Origin: Nostoc sp. NIES-4103
GTDB taxonomy: Bacteria > Cyanobacteriota > Cyanobacteriia > Cyanobacteriales > Nostocaceae
DNA: 64,000 nucleotides
Assembly (NCBI RefSeq): GCF_002368335.1
Contig: NZ_AP018288.1
Location: forward strand, 4,321,628-4,385,627
Direction: 5' to 3'
Each line of letters begins with the position of its first letter. The first letter of the stretch is position 1. A model generated the notes under the pieces. It saw only the letters and a program-made list of their open reading frames with translations. It was not told where the DNA came from and made no database searches. Shown here in pieces: positions 17,471-25,349 of this stretch. Position numbers and translations under genes: made by a program.

Positions 17471-17484
17471 AGTACTAATGTTCT
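17471..17484. promoter_or_regulatory. LexA box (SOS operator) upstream of lexA
   Basis: AGTACTAATGTTCT fits the published cyanobacterial LexA consensus RGTACNNNDGTWCB at every position. It lies 33 bp before the lexA start, the right place for autorepression. Confidence 0.85.
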
Positions 17485-17516
17485 AGAGACATTTATAATT
17501 ATCTCCCGACAAATTT

Positions 17517-18122
17517 ATGGAACGATTAACGGAAGCTCAAAAAGAACTTTATGAATGGTTGGCAGAATATATTAGAATGCATCAGCATTCACCTTCCATT
17601 CGGCAGATGATGCAAGCGATGAACTTAAAGTCACCCGCGCCAATTCAAAGTCGTTTAGAACATTTACGCACGAAAGGATATATTGAATGGACGGAAGGTA
17701 AAGCGCGGACTATACGCATTTTACGTGGTACAAAACAAGGTGTACCAATTTTAGGCACAATTGCGGCTGGTGGTTTAATAGAACCATTTACCGATGCAGT
17801 AGATCATTTAGACTTTTCTAATTTCTCATTACCTCCCCAAAGCTTCGCGTTGCGGGTAGCTGGCGATAGCATGATTGAAGATTTAATTGCGGATGGAGAT
17901 TTAGTATTTCTGCGTCCAGTACCAGAACCGGAACATCTGAAAAATGGTACCATCGTCGCCGCGAGAGTTGATGGCTACGGTACAACTTTAAAACGTTTTT
18001 ATCGCCAAAGCGATCGCGTCATTCTCAAACCAGCAAACCCCAAATACAACCCCATTGAAGTCCCAGCTATGCAAGTGCAAGTACAAGGTTCCCTTATTGG
18101 CGTTTGGCGTGGGTACAATTGA
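17517..18122 (+). CDS. lexA: LexA repressor
   Basis: This 201-aa protein has a LexA winged-helix N-terminal domain (residues 1-70; SPSIRQMMQAMNLKSPAPIQSRL recognition region) and an S24 peptidase domain. The self-cleavage Ala84-Gly85 lies in TIAAGGLIEP, with catalytic Ser118 (AGDSMIED) and Lys159 (GTTLKRF). All residues needed for autocleavage are present. This matters because some cyanobacterial LexA proteins have lost them and act as redox or carbon regulators instead. A LexA box lies in the promoter. Confidence 0.96.
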   Translation: MERLTEAQKELYEWLAEYIRMHQHSPSIRQMMQAMNLKSPAPIQSRLEHLRTKGYIEWTEGKARTIRILRGTKQGVPILGTIAAGGLIEPFTDAVDHLDFSNFSLPPQSFALRVAGDSMIEDLIADGDLVFLRPVPEPEHLKNGTIVAARVDGYGTTLKRFYRQSDRVILKPANPKYNPIEVPAMQVQVQGSLIGVWRGYN

Positions 18123-18205
18123 GTGCTGAGTCTTGAGTGCTGAGTGCTGAGTTTTGAATTAATAACTCCCTATTCCCTACTCCCTACTCCCTACTCCCTA
18201 CTCTT
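18123..18205. repeat. TGAGTGCTGAGT and CTCCCTACTCCCTA repeats
   Basis: GAGTGCTGAGTGCTGAGT units are followed by CTCCCTATTCCCTACTCCCTA heptamers between lexA and the helicase gene. Confidence 0.8.
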
Positions 18206-18239
18206 TATTAGGGTTCATCGCCATTGTTTGTAACATTTT

Positions 18240-19721
18240 ATGTACTTGACGCGAAATCCAGTGCAACAACTGCCCTCTTTTCGCCTGCGATTACCAATTG
18301 TAGGGGAAAGTAAGGGCAGGTATGAAACTCGGCAACCATTACCAGGATGTCCAAGATTACCTTTATCTCTGCAATTGCGGCAATATCAGCAACAAGCTAT
18401 TGCTAACTGGTTTGCGAATAATGGCAGAGGTACGTTAAAAATGGCTACTGGTAGTGGTAAAACGATCACAGCACTAGCGATCGCTTGTGAATTATATCAG
18501 CAGATTAATTTACAGGTATTGTTAGTGGTGTGTCCCTACCGCCATTTGGTGACGCAATGGGCGCGAGAATGTGAAAAATTTAACTTACAACCGATTTTAG
18601 CTTTCGATAATTTCCGCACTTGGCAAAGTCAACTTTCCACACAAATTTATAATCTACGTTCTGGTTCGCAGCAGTTTGTCACGGTAATTACCACCAACTC
18701 CACATTAATTGGAGAAGGGTTTCAGTCTCAACTTAAATATTTTCCTGCCAAGACTTTAATTATTGGGGATGAAGCCCATAATTTGGGTGCGCCTAAGTTA
18801 GAAGAAAGTTTACCAAGGCGCTGCGGTTTGCGACTGGCTTTATCTGCCACACCAGAAAGGTATTTTGATGATGGGGGGACGCAATCTTTATTTGATTATT
18901 TTGGCCCAGTTCTGCAACCAGAGTTTACCTTAAGTCATGCGATCGCTTGTGGGGCTTTGGTACATTATCTGTATTATCCAATACTCGTAGAATTAACTGA
19001 AGCCGAAAGCATTGCTTATTTAAAATTAACAAAAAGAATCGGGCGATCGCTGCTATATCGAGAACGAGAAAATGGAGAATCGGGAAACTTTGAAGACAAT
19101 GAAGATTTAAAGCCTTTGTTAATGCAAAGGGCGAGGTTAATTGGTGCAGCCGAAAATAAATTAATTGCTTTGCGAGATTTAATGGCAACTCGCAAAGATA
19201 CAACACATACACTTTTTTATTGTAGTGATGGTTCCCAAGAAGTTGGGCAACGTTCATCGCTGCGTCAACTCAAAGCTGTTGCGAAAATTTTAGGAGGAGA
19301 ACTAGGGTATAAAGTTAGTACATATACAGCCCAAACACCTTTACAAGAAAGAGAAATTTTACGCCGTCAATTTGAAAGTGGCGAATTACAAGGTTTGGTG
19401 GCAATTCGCTGTTTAGATGAAGGAGTCGATATTCCAGCAATTCAAACAGCAGTGATTTTATCAAGTTCTGGTAATCCTCGTCAATTTATCCAGCGACGCG
19501 GGCGAGTTTTACGCCCTCATCCAGGTAAAGAACGCGCCACCATATTTGATATGATAGTCTTGCCACCAGATTTAGATCGAGAAACCATAGAAGTAGAGCG
19601 TAACTTATTAAGAAAAGAATTGCGTCGCTTTGTCGAATTTGCTGATTTAGCAGATAACGCCGGCGAAGCCAGAATGAAATTGCTCGATTTACAAAAGCGC
19701 TATGGATTGTTAGATATTTGA
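18240..19721 (+). CDS. DEAD/DEAH superfamily 2 helicase, putative phosphorothioation-linked restriction component
   Basis: This 493-aa protein has SF2 helicase motifs: LRQYQQQAI (Q-like, about 47-55), Walker A ATGSGKT (69-75), DEAH (GDEAHNLG, about 175), SATPERY (motif III, about 201), and QFIQRRGRVLRPHPGK (motif VI, about 417). It resembles the ResIII-type helicase annotated in cyanobacteria as the DNA phosphorothioation system restriction enzyme, which sits next to dnd genes. No separate nuclease domain (HNH, PD-(D/E)xK or PLD) is visible, so cleavage would need a partner. The position at the edge of the dnd island supports the assignment. GTP/ATP use and DNA target are inference. Confidence 0.8.
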   Translation: MYLTRNPVQQLPSFRLRLPIVGESKGRYETRQPLPGCPRLPLSLQLRQYQQQAIANWFANNGRGTLKMATGSGKTITALAIACELYQQINLQVLLVVCPYRHLVTQWARECEKFNLQPILAFDNFRTWQSQLSTQIYNLRSGSQQFVTVITTNSTLIGEGFQSQLKYFPAKTLIIGDEAHNLGAPKLEESLPRRCGLRLALSATPERYFDDGGTQSLFDYFGPVLQPEFTLSHAIACGALVHYLYYPILVELTEAESIAYLKLTKRIGRSLLYRERENGESGNFEDNEDLKPLLMQRARLIGAAENKLIALRDLMATRKDTTHTLFYCSDGSQEVGQRSSLRQLKAVAKILGGELGYKVSTYTAQTPLQEREILRRQFESGELQGLVAIRCLDEGVDIPAIQTAVILSSSGNPRQFIQRRGRVLRPHPGKERATIFDMIVLPPDLDRETIEVERNLLRKELRRFVEFADLADNAGEARMKLLDLQKRYGLLDI

Positions 19722-20312
19722 ATTGGGGAATGGGGAATGGGGAACTCGGGGCCCCCTCTGGGGATAAGGGGCAATGGGGAATGAGGAATTGGGACTTTTA
19801 TAGCAATCCTATTCCCATCCCAGCATAAGATCACCTATAATCTCTCTAGCTCTGTGTTACGGGCAGTTTGCTCAAGTCGGGAAACCCGCCCACGCAACTG
19901 CCCTCCTCTGCGCCTCTGTGGTTCGTAAAAAAAAATAGATATTTTTACACCGGGATAGGAGTAAACATTTGCTTTGGTCATAATTCATCTGTCAACTATT
20001 TTGTAAAGATTTTTCTAAAAATTGACATCAGAACATCAGATATGGGAAGATACTTAAGTATCAGATTAAACCATATTATAATGGGATGTTTGCAAAATTT
20101 TTAAAGCGACAAACACCCCATTATGAAGAAAATTTTGAACATAATTACAATATATCAGTAAATATTCTAAAAATAAAGCTTTTTGTCAAAAAAATTTGAA
20201 ATTTATTTTTCTAAATTTGCAGAAAATCAAAATACTGGAAATAGTAGCTTTACCGATGTAAAGGCAGGAATAGAGACGGTTAGAATAGAAAAAAAGCTAT
20301 TTAAAAACCAAG
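19722..20312. other. AT-rich intergenic region with a long inverted repeat
   Basis: Degenerate GGGGAAT repeats lie at 19728-19795. The rest is strongly AT-rich, and no gene is called; a 78-codon frame at 19868 has no family signature. An inverted repeat with 15-nt arms, 14 of 15 paired (20078-20092 with 20110-20124, 17-nt loop), lies about 190 bp before the next start. The promoter for the 57-aa ORF and ATPase operon should be here. Confidence 0.6.
20078..20124. promoter_or_regulatory. 15-bp imperfect inverted repeat
   Basis: ATAATGGGATGTTTG (20078-20092) pairs with CAAACACCCCATTAT (20110-20124) except at one position. No U-run follows on either strand, so an operator or mRNA-leader hairpin for the downstream ATPase operon is more likely than a terminator. 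Confidence 0.5.
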
Positions 20313-20486
20313 ATGTCACAAGAGGCGAATATCGATGATGTTCAAGAGCCAATTACCTGCGCTCCGCCGGAAGTGCGACAAATTATCGAGCGGGTATGGC
20401 ATCTAGAAAAAAGCAGACTAGATAAAAAAAGTCTCAGCCATATTAATGATGACATTTTGGCAATTGTGAAGGAAGCAGTGCGATGA
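20313..20486 (+). CDS. 57-aa helical protein coupled to the SMC-like ATPase
   Basis: ATG at 20313 opens a 57-codon frame (begins MSQEANIDDVQEPI and ends HINDDILAIVKEAVR). It is acidic then helical, with EVRQIIERVWHLEK in the middle. Its stop overlaps the ATPase start as ATGA (20483-20486), the classic sign of translational coupling and stoichiometric partnership. It resembles the small proteins sometimes annotated as DNA-modification-system-associated, but I cannot name it securely. A regulatory or adaptor subunit of the ATPase is the best guess. Confidence 0.8.
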   Translation: MSQEANIDDVQEPITCAPPEVRQIIERVWHLEKSRLDKKSLSHINDDILAIVKEAVR

Positions 20487-22555
20487 AGCTGACTGCAATC
20501 AAGCTGTGCAACTTTCGCTCTTTTTATGGTAAGACACCAGAGATCATCCTGGCAGGGGGAGATGATCACAACACCACGATTATTCATGGCAATAATGGCT
20601 CTGGTAAAACCAGTTTACTCAATGCCTTCACTTGGGTATTATATGAGAAATTTACTGCCGCCTTTGCATCCACAGAACAGTTAGTAAATAAAAGAGCGAT
20701 CGCAGAAGCCAAAACCGGACAAACTGTAGAATGTTGGGTAGAAATCAGTTGGGAACATGAAGGCAAACGCTACAATGTGAAACGCCAATGTCGAGTTTAT
20801 AAAAACGAAATTGACTTCGACATTGGCAAGACAGAATTATTGATGCAGGTAGCTGGGGATGATGGCAGATGGTATTTTCCTCTCCAGCAACCAGAAGAAA
20901 TCATTGGACAAATTTTACCTGCAAGTTTACATCAATATTTTTTCTTTGACGGCGAACGGATTGAAGAGATAGTTCGTTCTGATAAAAAATCTGAAATTGC
21001 AGAAGCCACAAAGATTTTCTTGGGTGTGGAGGTAATTAACCGTTCTATCAGACATTTGGGAGAAGCCAAAAAAAGCTTAGAAAATGAGTTAAAAGCTATC
21101 GGTGATTCGGAAACTAAACAGCTTTTGAGACAACAGGAAAAGATAGAACGTGACATAGAACGCATCACCAAGCGCCAAACGGAAATTCACCAAGAATTAG
21201 AATATCAACAAACTTTTAAAAAAGAGACAAGTAACCGTTTGCGAGAACTCAGCGCCGCCAAGGAACTGCAAGAAAGAAGGCAAGAATTAGAAAAGCAGAA
21301 ACTATCTAATCAAGAAAGTCTGCGACAAACAAAGGAAGCGCTAAAAAAAATCATTTCCGCAAGAGGTTACACCGTATTACTTTCAGAAACGACAGCGCAG
21401 TTTCGAGAGATTATCAATAATTTAAAACAGCAAGGGGAATTAACCTCTGGCATTTCACGGGAATTTGTCAATGAATTACTGAAATCTAAACGCTGTATTT
21501 GTGGTGCAGAATTAAACGCAGCAAGTCATGCCCACACCAATGTGCAAATCTGGTTAGATAGGGCAGGTTCTTCAGCGGTAGAAGAAACAGCAATTCGCAT
21601 GAGTGCCCAAGTAGATGAAATTGATAAACAAGCAAATACCTTTTGGGAAGAAGTTGACAGAGAACAAGCTAGAATTAATCAGTTACGCCAAACAATATCC
21701 CAAGTTGAAGGCGAATTAGATAACATTCAAGAACGCTTGCGAAAAGATGCCAATGAAGAAATTAGCAGTTTGCAAAAACGGTTAGATGAAATCGAAGGTA
21801 AAATCGATGAATTAAACCGGGAACAAGGTGCAAATCAGCAACAAATCGCTAACTTCCAAGCTGAAATAGATGCCTTAAGTAAACAAATTGCTAAACAGAA
21901 ACTCAATGAAGATAGGCAAGCATTAGCACAACGACGGATTAACGCTACCCAAGATGCTATTGAAAGGTTAACAGAAGTCAGAAACCGTCAAGAAAAGCAG
22001 TTTCGCATCCAACTAGAAAAGCGTGTGCAAGAGATTTTTACCGATATTTCTTTCACACCATACATTCCGAAAATTAGTGAAAAATATGAATTGACTTTAG
22101 TAGAAAATACAGCAGGTGTAGAAGCATCTGTTGCAGCTTCCACAGGTGAAAATCAAATTCTCAGTTTATCTTTTATTGCTAGTATCATTGATAGAGTCCG
22201 GGAATGGAGTGAAAAGCGTAAAATGCTGATGCTTCCCGATAGCAGCAACTTTCCAATTGTGATGGATTCACCATTTGGTAGTTTGGATGAAATTTATCGC
22301 CGTCAAATTGCTAAGACCATTCCTAAATTGGCGAATCAGTTAATTGTGTTGGTAACTAAGACTCAATGGCGGGGTGAAGTTGCACAGGAAATGAGTGAGA
22401 GAATTGGTAGGGAATATGTGCTGACTTATTATTCTTCTAAGCCTGATTGTGAGCAGGATTATATTGAGTTAGGCAAAGAAAGATATCCTTTGGTTAGGCA
22501 AAGTCCCAATGAGTTTGAGTATACGGAAATTGTCGAGGTGGAACGTAATGGGTAA
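20483..22555 (+). CDS. SMC/Rad50-like ATPase, DndD-related
   Basis: This 690-aa protein begins LTAIKLCNFRSFYGK and has Walker A HGNNGSGKTS (36-44). A long coiled coil (about 190-540) is interrupted by a CxC hook (RCICGAEL, Cys338 and Cys340). A signature-like STGENQ follows, then Walker B IVMDSPFGSLDE (about 591-602) and a C-terminal H-loop region ending in an acidic tail. It differs from the true DndD at 29558, which lacks the CxC hook, so the island has two SMC-type ATPases. It is coupled to the 57-aa ORF and downstream of the helicase, and may power a restriction or DNA-sensing step; that is inference. Confidence 0.85.
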   Translation: MKLTAIKLCNFRSFYGKTPEIILAGGDDHNTTIIHGNNGSGKTSLLNAFTWVLYEKFTAAFASTEQLVNKRAIAEAKTGQTVECWVEISWEHEGKRYNVKRQCRVYKNEIDFDIGKTELLMQVAGDDGRWYFPLQQPEEIIGQILPASLHQYFFFDGERIEEIVRSDKKSEIAEATKIFLGVEVINRSIRHLGEAKKSLENELKAIGDSETKQLLRQQEKIERDIERITKRQTEIHQELEYQQTFKKETSNRLRELSAAKELQERRQELEKQKLSNQESLRQTKEALKKIISARGYTVLLSETTAQFREIINNLKQQGELTSGISREFVNELLKSKRCICGAELNAASHAHTNVQIWLDRAGSSAVEETAIRMSAQVDEIDKQANTFWEEVDREQARINQLRQTISQVEGELDNIQERLRKDANEEISSLQKRLDEIEGKIDELNREQGANQQQIANFQAEIDALSKQIAKQKLNEDRQALAQRRINATQDAIERLTEVRNRQEKQFRIQLEKRVQEIFTDISFTPYIPKISEKYELTLVENTAGVEASVAASTGENQILSLSFIASIIDRVREWSEKRKMLMLPDSSNFPIVMDSPFGSLDEIYRRQIAKTIPKLANQLIVLVTKTQWRGEVAQEMSERIGREYVLTYYSSKPDCEQDYIELGKERYPLVRQSPNEFEYTEIVEVERNG

Positions 22556-22709
22556 TTAACGTAGACGCGTAGCGGCTTGCCGCAGGCTACCGCAGAGGCG
22601 CAGAGGGTGCAGAGAGGGAAGAGATTGTTAATCTATATCAACAGTTATCACTCAACAACCCAGACGCGAAATTTCAAAAAACATGTAGGATTCCTATATT
22701 TAATTCAGG
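22556..22709. repeat. GC-rich interspersed repeat
   Basis: GTAGACGCGTAGCGGCTTGC and CGCAGAGGCGCAGAG elements (22560-22615) resemble the block at 311-505. An AT-rich stretch with the promoter of the next gene follows. Confidence 0.5.
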
Positions 22710-23474
22710 GTGTTCAGTAAAATGGAAGTTCCATCAGTTCCCAACACAGGCAGAATTCTTGATTATTGGCTTGGTGGTTCTCATCACTTTCCTATTGATA
22801 TTGAAGCTGCTAAAGTTTTTGAGCAAGTATATCCTCAATCTCCAAATGTTTTTCGCACGCTTAGACAATACATTGGGCGTGTAACGCGTTACATTGAATC
22901 ACAAGGAATCAACCAGTTTATTGTTTTCGGTTCAGGATTACCAACTTGTGGCAATGTCCATGAAGTTGTGCCGCAAGCGAAGGTATTATATACGGATATT
23001 GATCAAGACAATATTAAACTAGGTCAGCAACTTTTAGCCAATCATTCTAATGTTAATTATACATTTTGTGATGCTACAAATCTGGATAGCCTTGACCAAT
23101 CTGTGGTGACTCAGACTTTAGGAACATTAGGACGTTTAGGTGTAGTTTTTGTAGGTGTCGCAGCTTTTATTCCTGATGAAATATTAACTGAGGTACTTGA
23201 TAAACTTTATGATTGGACACCTGCAGGAACTATCTTAGCATTAGATTTCGATGGTGAAGCTGGGGCAGAATATCCTCAATTACTAGAATTATTGGACTCA
23301 TTTGGCGCACATTTGTATATGCGGAATCCTACCACGATTAAACCGCTACTAGGACGTTGGCAATTAACTGCGCCAGGTATTTTACCAGTTGCAGCTTGGC
23401 AAGCCGAACTATCAACACCAGTGTTGAAAACCAGTGAACCAGTTTTTATGTACGGTTGCGTTGTTTATAAATAA
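22710..23474 (+). CDS. SAM-dependent methyltransferase (DUF574/Methyltransf_19 type)
   Basis: This 254-aa protein has the N-terminal PNTGRILDYWLGGSHHFPIDIEAA signature of the DUF574 family (in pieces, residues 9-32). A Rossmann-like motif I, FIVFGSGLPTCGNVHEV (about 72-88), is followed by VLYTDID. The catalytic centre resembles small-molecule or protein methyltransferases, but the substrate is unknown. The frame can start at GTG 22710 or ATG 22722; neither has a strong ribosome site. The family is not usually part of the core dnd set, so it may be a passenger in the island or a Dnd accessory. Confidence 0.82.
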   Translation: MFSKMEVPSVPNTGRILDYWLGGSHHFPIDIEAAKVFEQVYPQSPNVFRTLRQYIGRVTRYIESQGINQFIVFGSGLPTCGNVHEVVPQAKVLYTDIDQDNIKLGQQLLANHSNVNYTFCDATNLDSLDQSVVTQTLGTLGRLGVVFVGVAAFIPDEILTEVLDKLYDWTPAGTILALDFDGEAGAEYPQLLELLDSFGAHLYMRNPTTIKPLLGRWQLTAPGILPVAAWQAELSTPVLKTSEPVFMYGCVVYK

Positions 23475-23559
23475 AGGGGAATTGTGATTTTTTTTACTGG
23501 GGAAGGGAGCGATCGCTCTATTCTTCGGTTAAGATAGCAACAACGTAGATATCAACATC

Positions 23560-24033
23560 ATGGCTGAAACTGGTAGAATCAGGGTTGCTAAAGATAAAGC
23601 AGATTTAGTCAAAGCTTTAACATCCTCAGATGGCGGAACTGGGCCTTTCCAAACCTTCGCTGATGTGATTGTGTTTGCAGCTGCTTTAGGTGCAAAACAT
23701 CAAAAGCGAGTACCTCTAGGAGAAATTTCTAAAAGAGAACCATCTCCAATTAGATTAGAATATTTTGCTTCAGTAGGAAATGATATAGTAATCAAATTAC
23801 TGGGAATGACTGAAACTCAGGATATAAAAATATTATCTCTAAATGAAGATGAATACGATACTCAACGCAACCAGATTTTTGAAGAGTATGCTAACGGTGG
23901 ACTAGAAATATTACAAAATGAGTTGCGTGGAGCAGTAGATTATTCAGAGCGAATTTTATTATTTCTCAGTTATGAACGTATGAATGAAGAAAAACAAGAT
24001 GAGGAATTTGATTTGACTAAATTCCTCTCTTAA
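23560..24033 (+). CDS. DNA phosphorothioation-associated protein (dnd_assoc_4-like)
   Basis: This 157-aa acidic, mostly helical protein begins MAETGRIRVAKDKADLVKAL and has GPFQTFADVIVFAAALGAKH (about 27-46) and the NGGLEILQNELRG segment (about 117-130). It matches the small protein family annotated as DNA phosphorothioation-associated protein 4, found only near dnd genes. No catalytic motif is visible. It is convergent with the dndB-type genes, whose last stop lies 25 bp away. Confidence 0.75.
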   Translation: MAETGRIRVAKDKADLVKALTSSDGGTGPFQTFADVIVFAAALGAKHQKRVPLGEISKREPSPIRLEYFASVGNDIVIKLLGMTETQDIKILSLNEDEYDTQRNQIFEEYANGGLEILQNELRGAVDYSERILLFLSYERMNEEKQDEEFDLTKFLS

Positions 24034-24058
24034 AATACCCGCAAAGCAAAACAATAAC

Positions 24059-25243
24059 TTAAATCCATCCAAGTTTAATTTTTACCATCTTCACTGCATC
24101 TGTAACAGCGTTTGCAGCGGTAGATAGTTTGTAAGGTTTATCTGGATTTTTTGGTTTCGGATCTATCCTAACTATATTATCTTTCCAAAGTGAGTTTTCT
24201 CTTGACCAATCAATCTGTGAAAGTTGCGATACTTTCTCTTCATTAAAATAATTTTCTTCTTGAGTACAGTACAATAAACGTCCTAAAACTTCCAGCCCAA
24301 CACTTACGCCTAAAATACAGTCATCTTTAAATGCTGCTACTTCATCCTCTGTTAATTCTTCAGGACTTGTATCAAAAATGTATTCTGTATTGCTACATTC
24401 TGAGAAAAATCTATTCAGACAAATAACCAAAGCATCAGATGCTTGATAAACTTCATAATCTCGAAGCTGATCACTTGGATTTCCAGTAAAAGCACAACTG
24501 ACAAATCTAGCTATATAGTTAGTTGTATAAATCAGCTTTTGTTTAGTTGCTGGAGTTGATTTAATCTTTTCTGTTTTACCTTGAAACATTGGCACTCTTT
24601 GTATTAATTCTTTAGTAATGCCAACTCGACCAGAAAACTCACCGAATGATAACAACAAAGATTTATCTAATTGCCTTGTTTGAGCCATGTCTCTAAAATC
24701 TGTCTGACATTGGCGAAAATCACCTTCTAAAACTAATGTAATTGGAAAATCATCATCACTAATTAAATTGCTGTCAGCACTTTCTATCAATCCATGAATA
24801 GCACGTTTACGATGCTGTCCATCAGTGATATCTAATTTAACTCCTCGACGAATGACAACTAAACAAATACCTCTACCGAATTCCAGAATTGTTATATCTT
24901 TTGGGTCTACATTTGCAGTCAGAGTTCCTACAATCCAAGGTTTTCCCTTTTTGGCACGCTCAACAATATATTGTTTAATTTCCTCCGCATGACCTTTTAC
25001 CTCTGGGCGATTTTTACCGGAATCAGGATCATTACCTTCAGATGGTTTCGCTTGCAGAAGACCAGAAAAATCACTCGCAGGCACATTGATTTGTAGCATA
25101 GTCCGCTTACCATGCCTAAAAATTAGTCCAGGATAGCACCGCTCACGGTGATATTTGGAAAAAAAAGGTTCAATAAAGGCACTAAACTTAGCTTTATCTT
25201 CTGGTGGAATGGTATTAGCACTATCCTGGTTTGTCTGATCCAT
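24059..25243 (-). CDS. dndB: DndB-type DGQHR-domain protein (394 aa)
   Basis: The DGQHR motif (DITDGQHRKRAIHGL, residues 138-152) defines the family. FRDMAQTRQLDKSLLLSF (about 185-202) resembles the FxDMNxxxxxxS segment of DndB. In Streptomyces and Salmonella, DndB is dispensable for sulfur insertion but represses dnd transcription and limits how many sites are modified. This copy lies 106 bp downstream of a second DGQHR gene on the same strand, probably in one transcript divergent from dndC. Its length is nearest to classical DndB. The N-terminus contains a cysteine and basic patch (YHRERCYPGL). Confidence 0.82.
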   Translation of the reverse strand: MDQTNQDSANTIPPEDKAKFSAFIEPFFSKYHRERCYPGLIFRHGKRTMLQINVPASDFSGLLQAKPSEGNDPDSGKNRPEVKGHAEEIKQYIVERAKKGKPWIVGTLTANVDPKDITILEFGRGICLVVIRRGVKLDITDGQHRKRAIHGLIESADSNLISDDDFPITLVLEGDFRQCQTDFRDMAQTRQLDKSLLLSFGEFSGRVGITKELIQRVPMFQGKTEKIKSTPATKQKLIYTTNYIARFVSCAFTGNPSDQLRDYEVYQASDALVICLNRFFSECSNTEYIFDTSPEELTEDEVAAFKDDCILGVSVGLEVLGRLLYCTQEENYFNEEKVSQLSQIDWSRENSLWKDNIVRIDPKPKNPDKPYKLSTAANAVTDAVKMVKIKLGWI

Positions 25244-25349
25244 AAAAATGAGTGTATCATTTGAGTCGCGTAGCCAACATATTATGCTGAGCTTAAGCGT
25301 TTTGAAATCAGTAAAAACCGCACTGAAAATATGTTATTGAACCTGCGAA

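Noticed and set aside
19868..20104. 78-aa frame in the gap after the helicase
   Set aside because: Composition is unlike a protein, no signature is seen, and it overlaps the inverted repeat at 20078.
20483..22555. Call the first SMC ATPase a RecN, SbcC or DndD
   Set aside because: Length and CxC hook do not match SbcC or RecN, and the canonical DndD is at 29558; DndD-related is the safest label.
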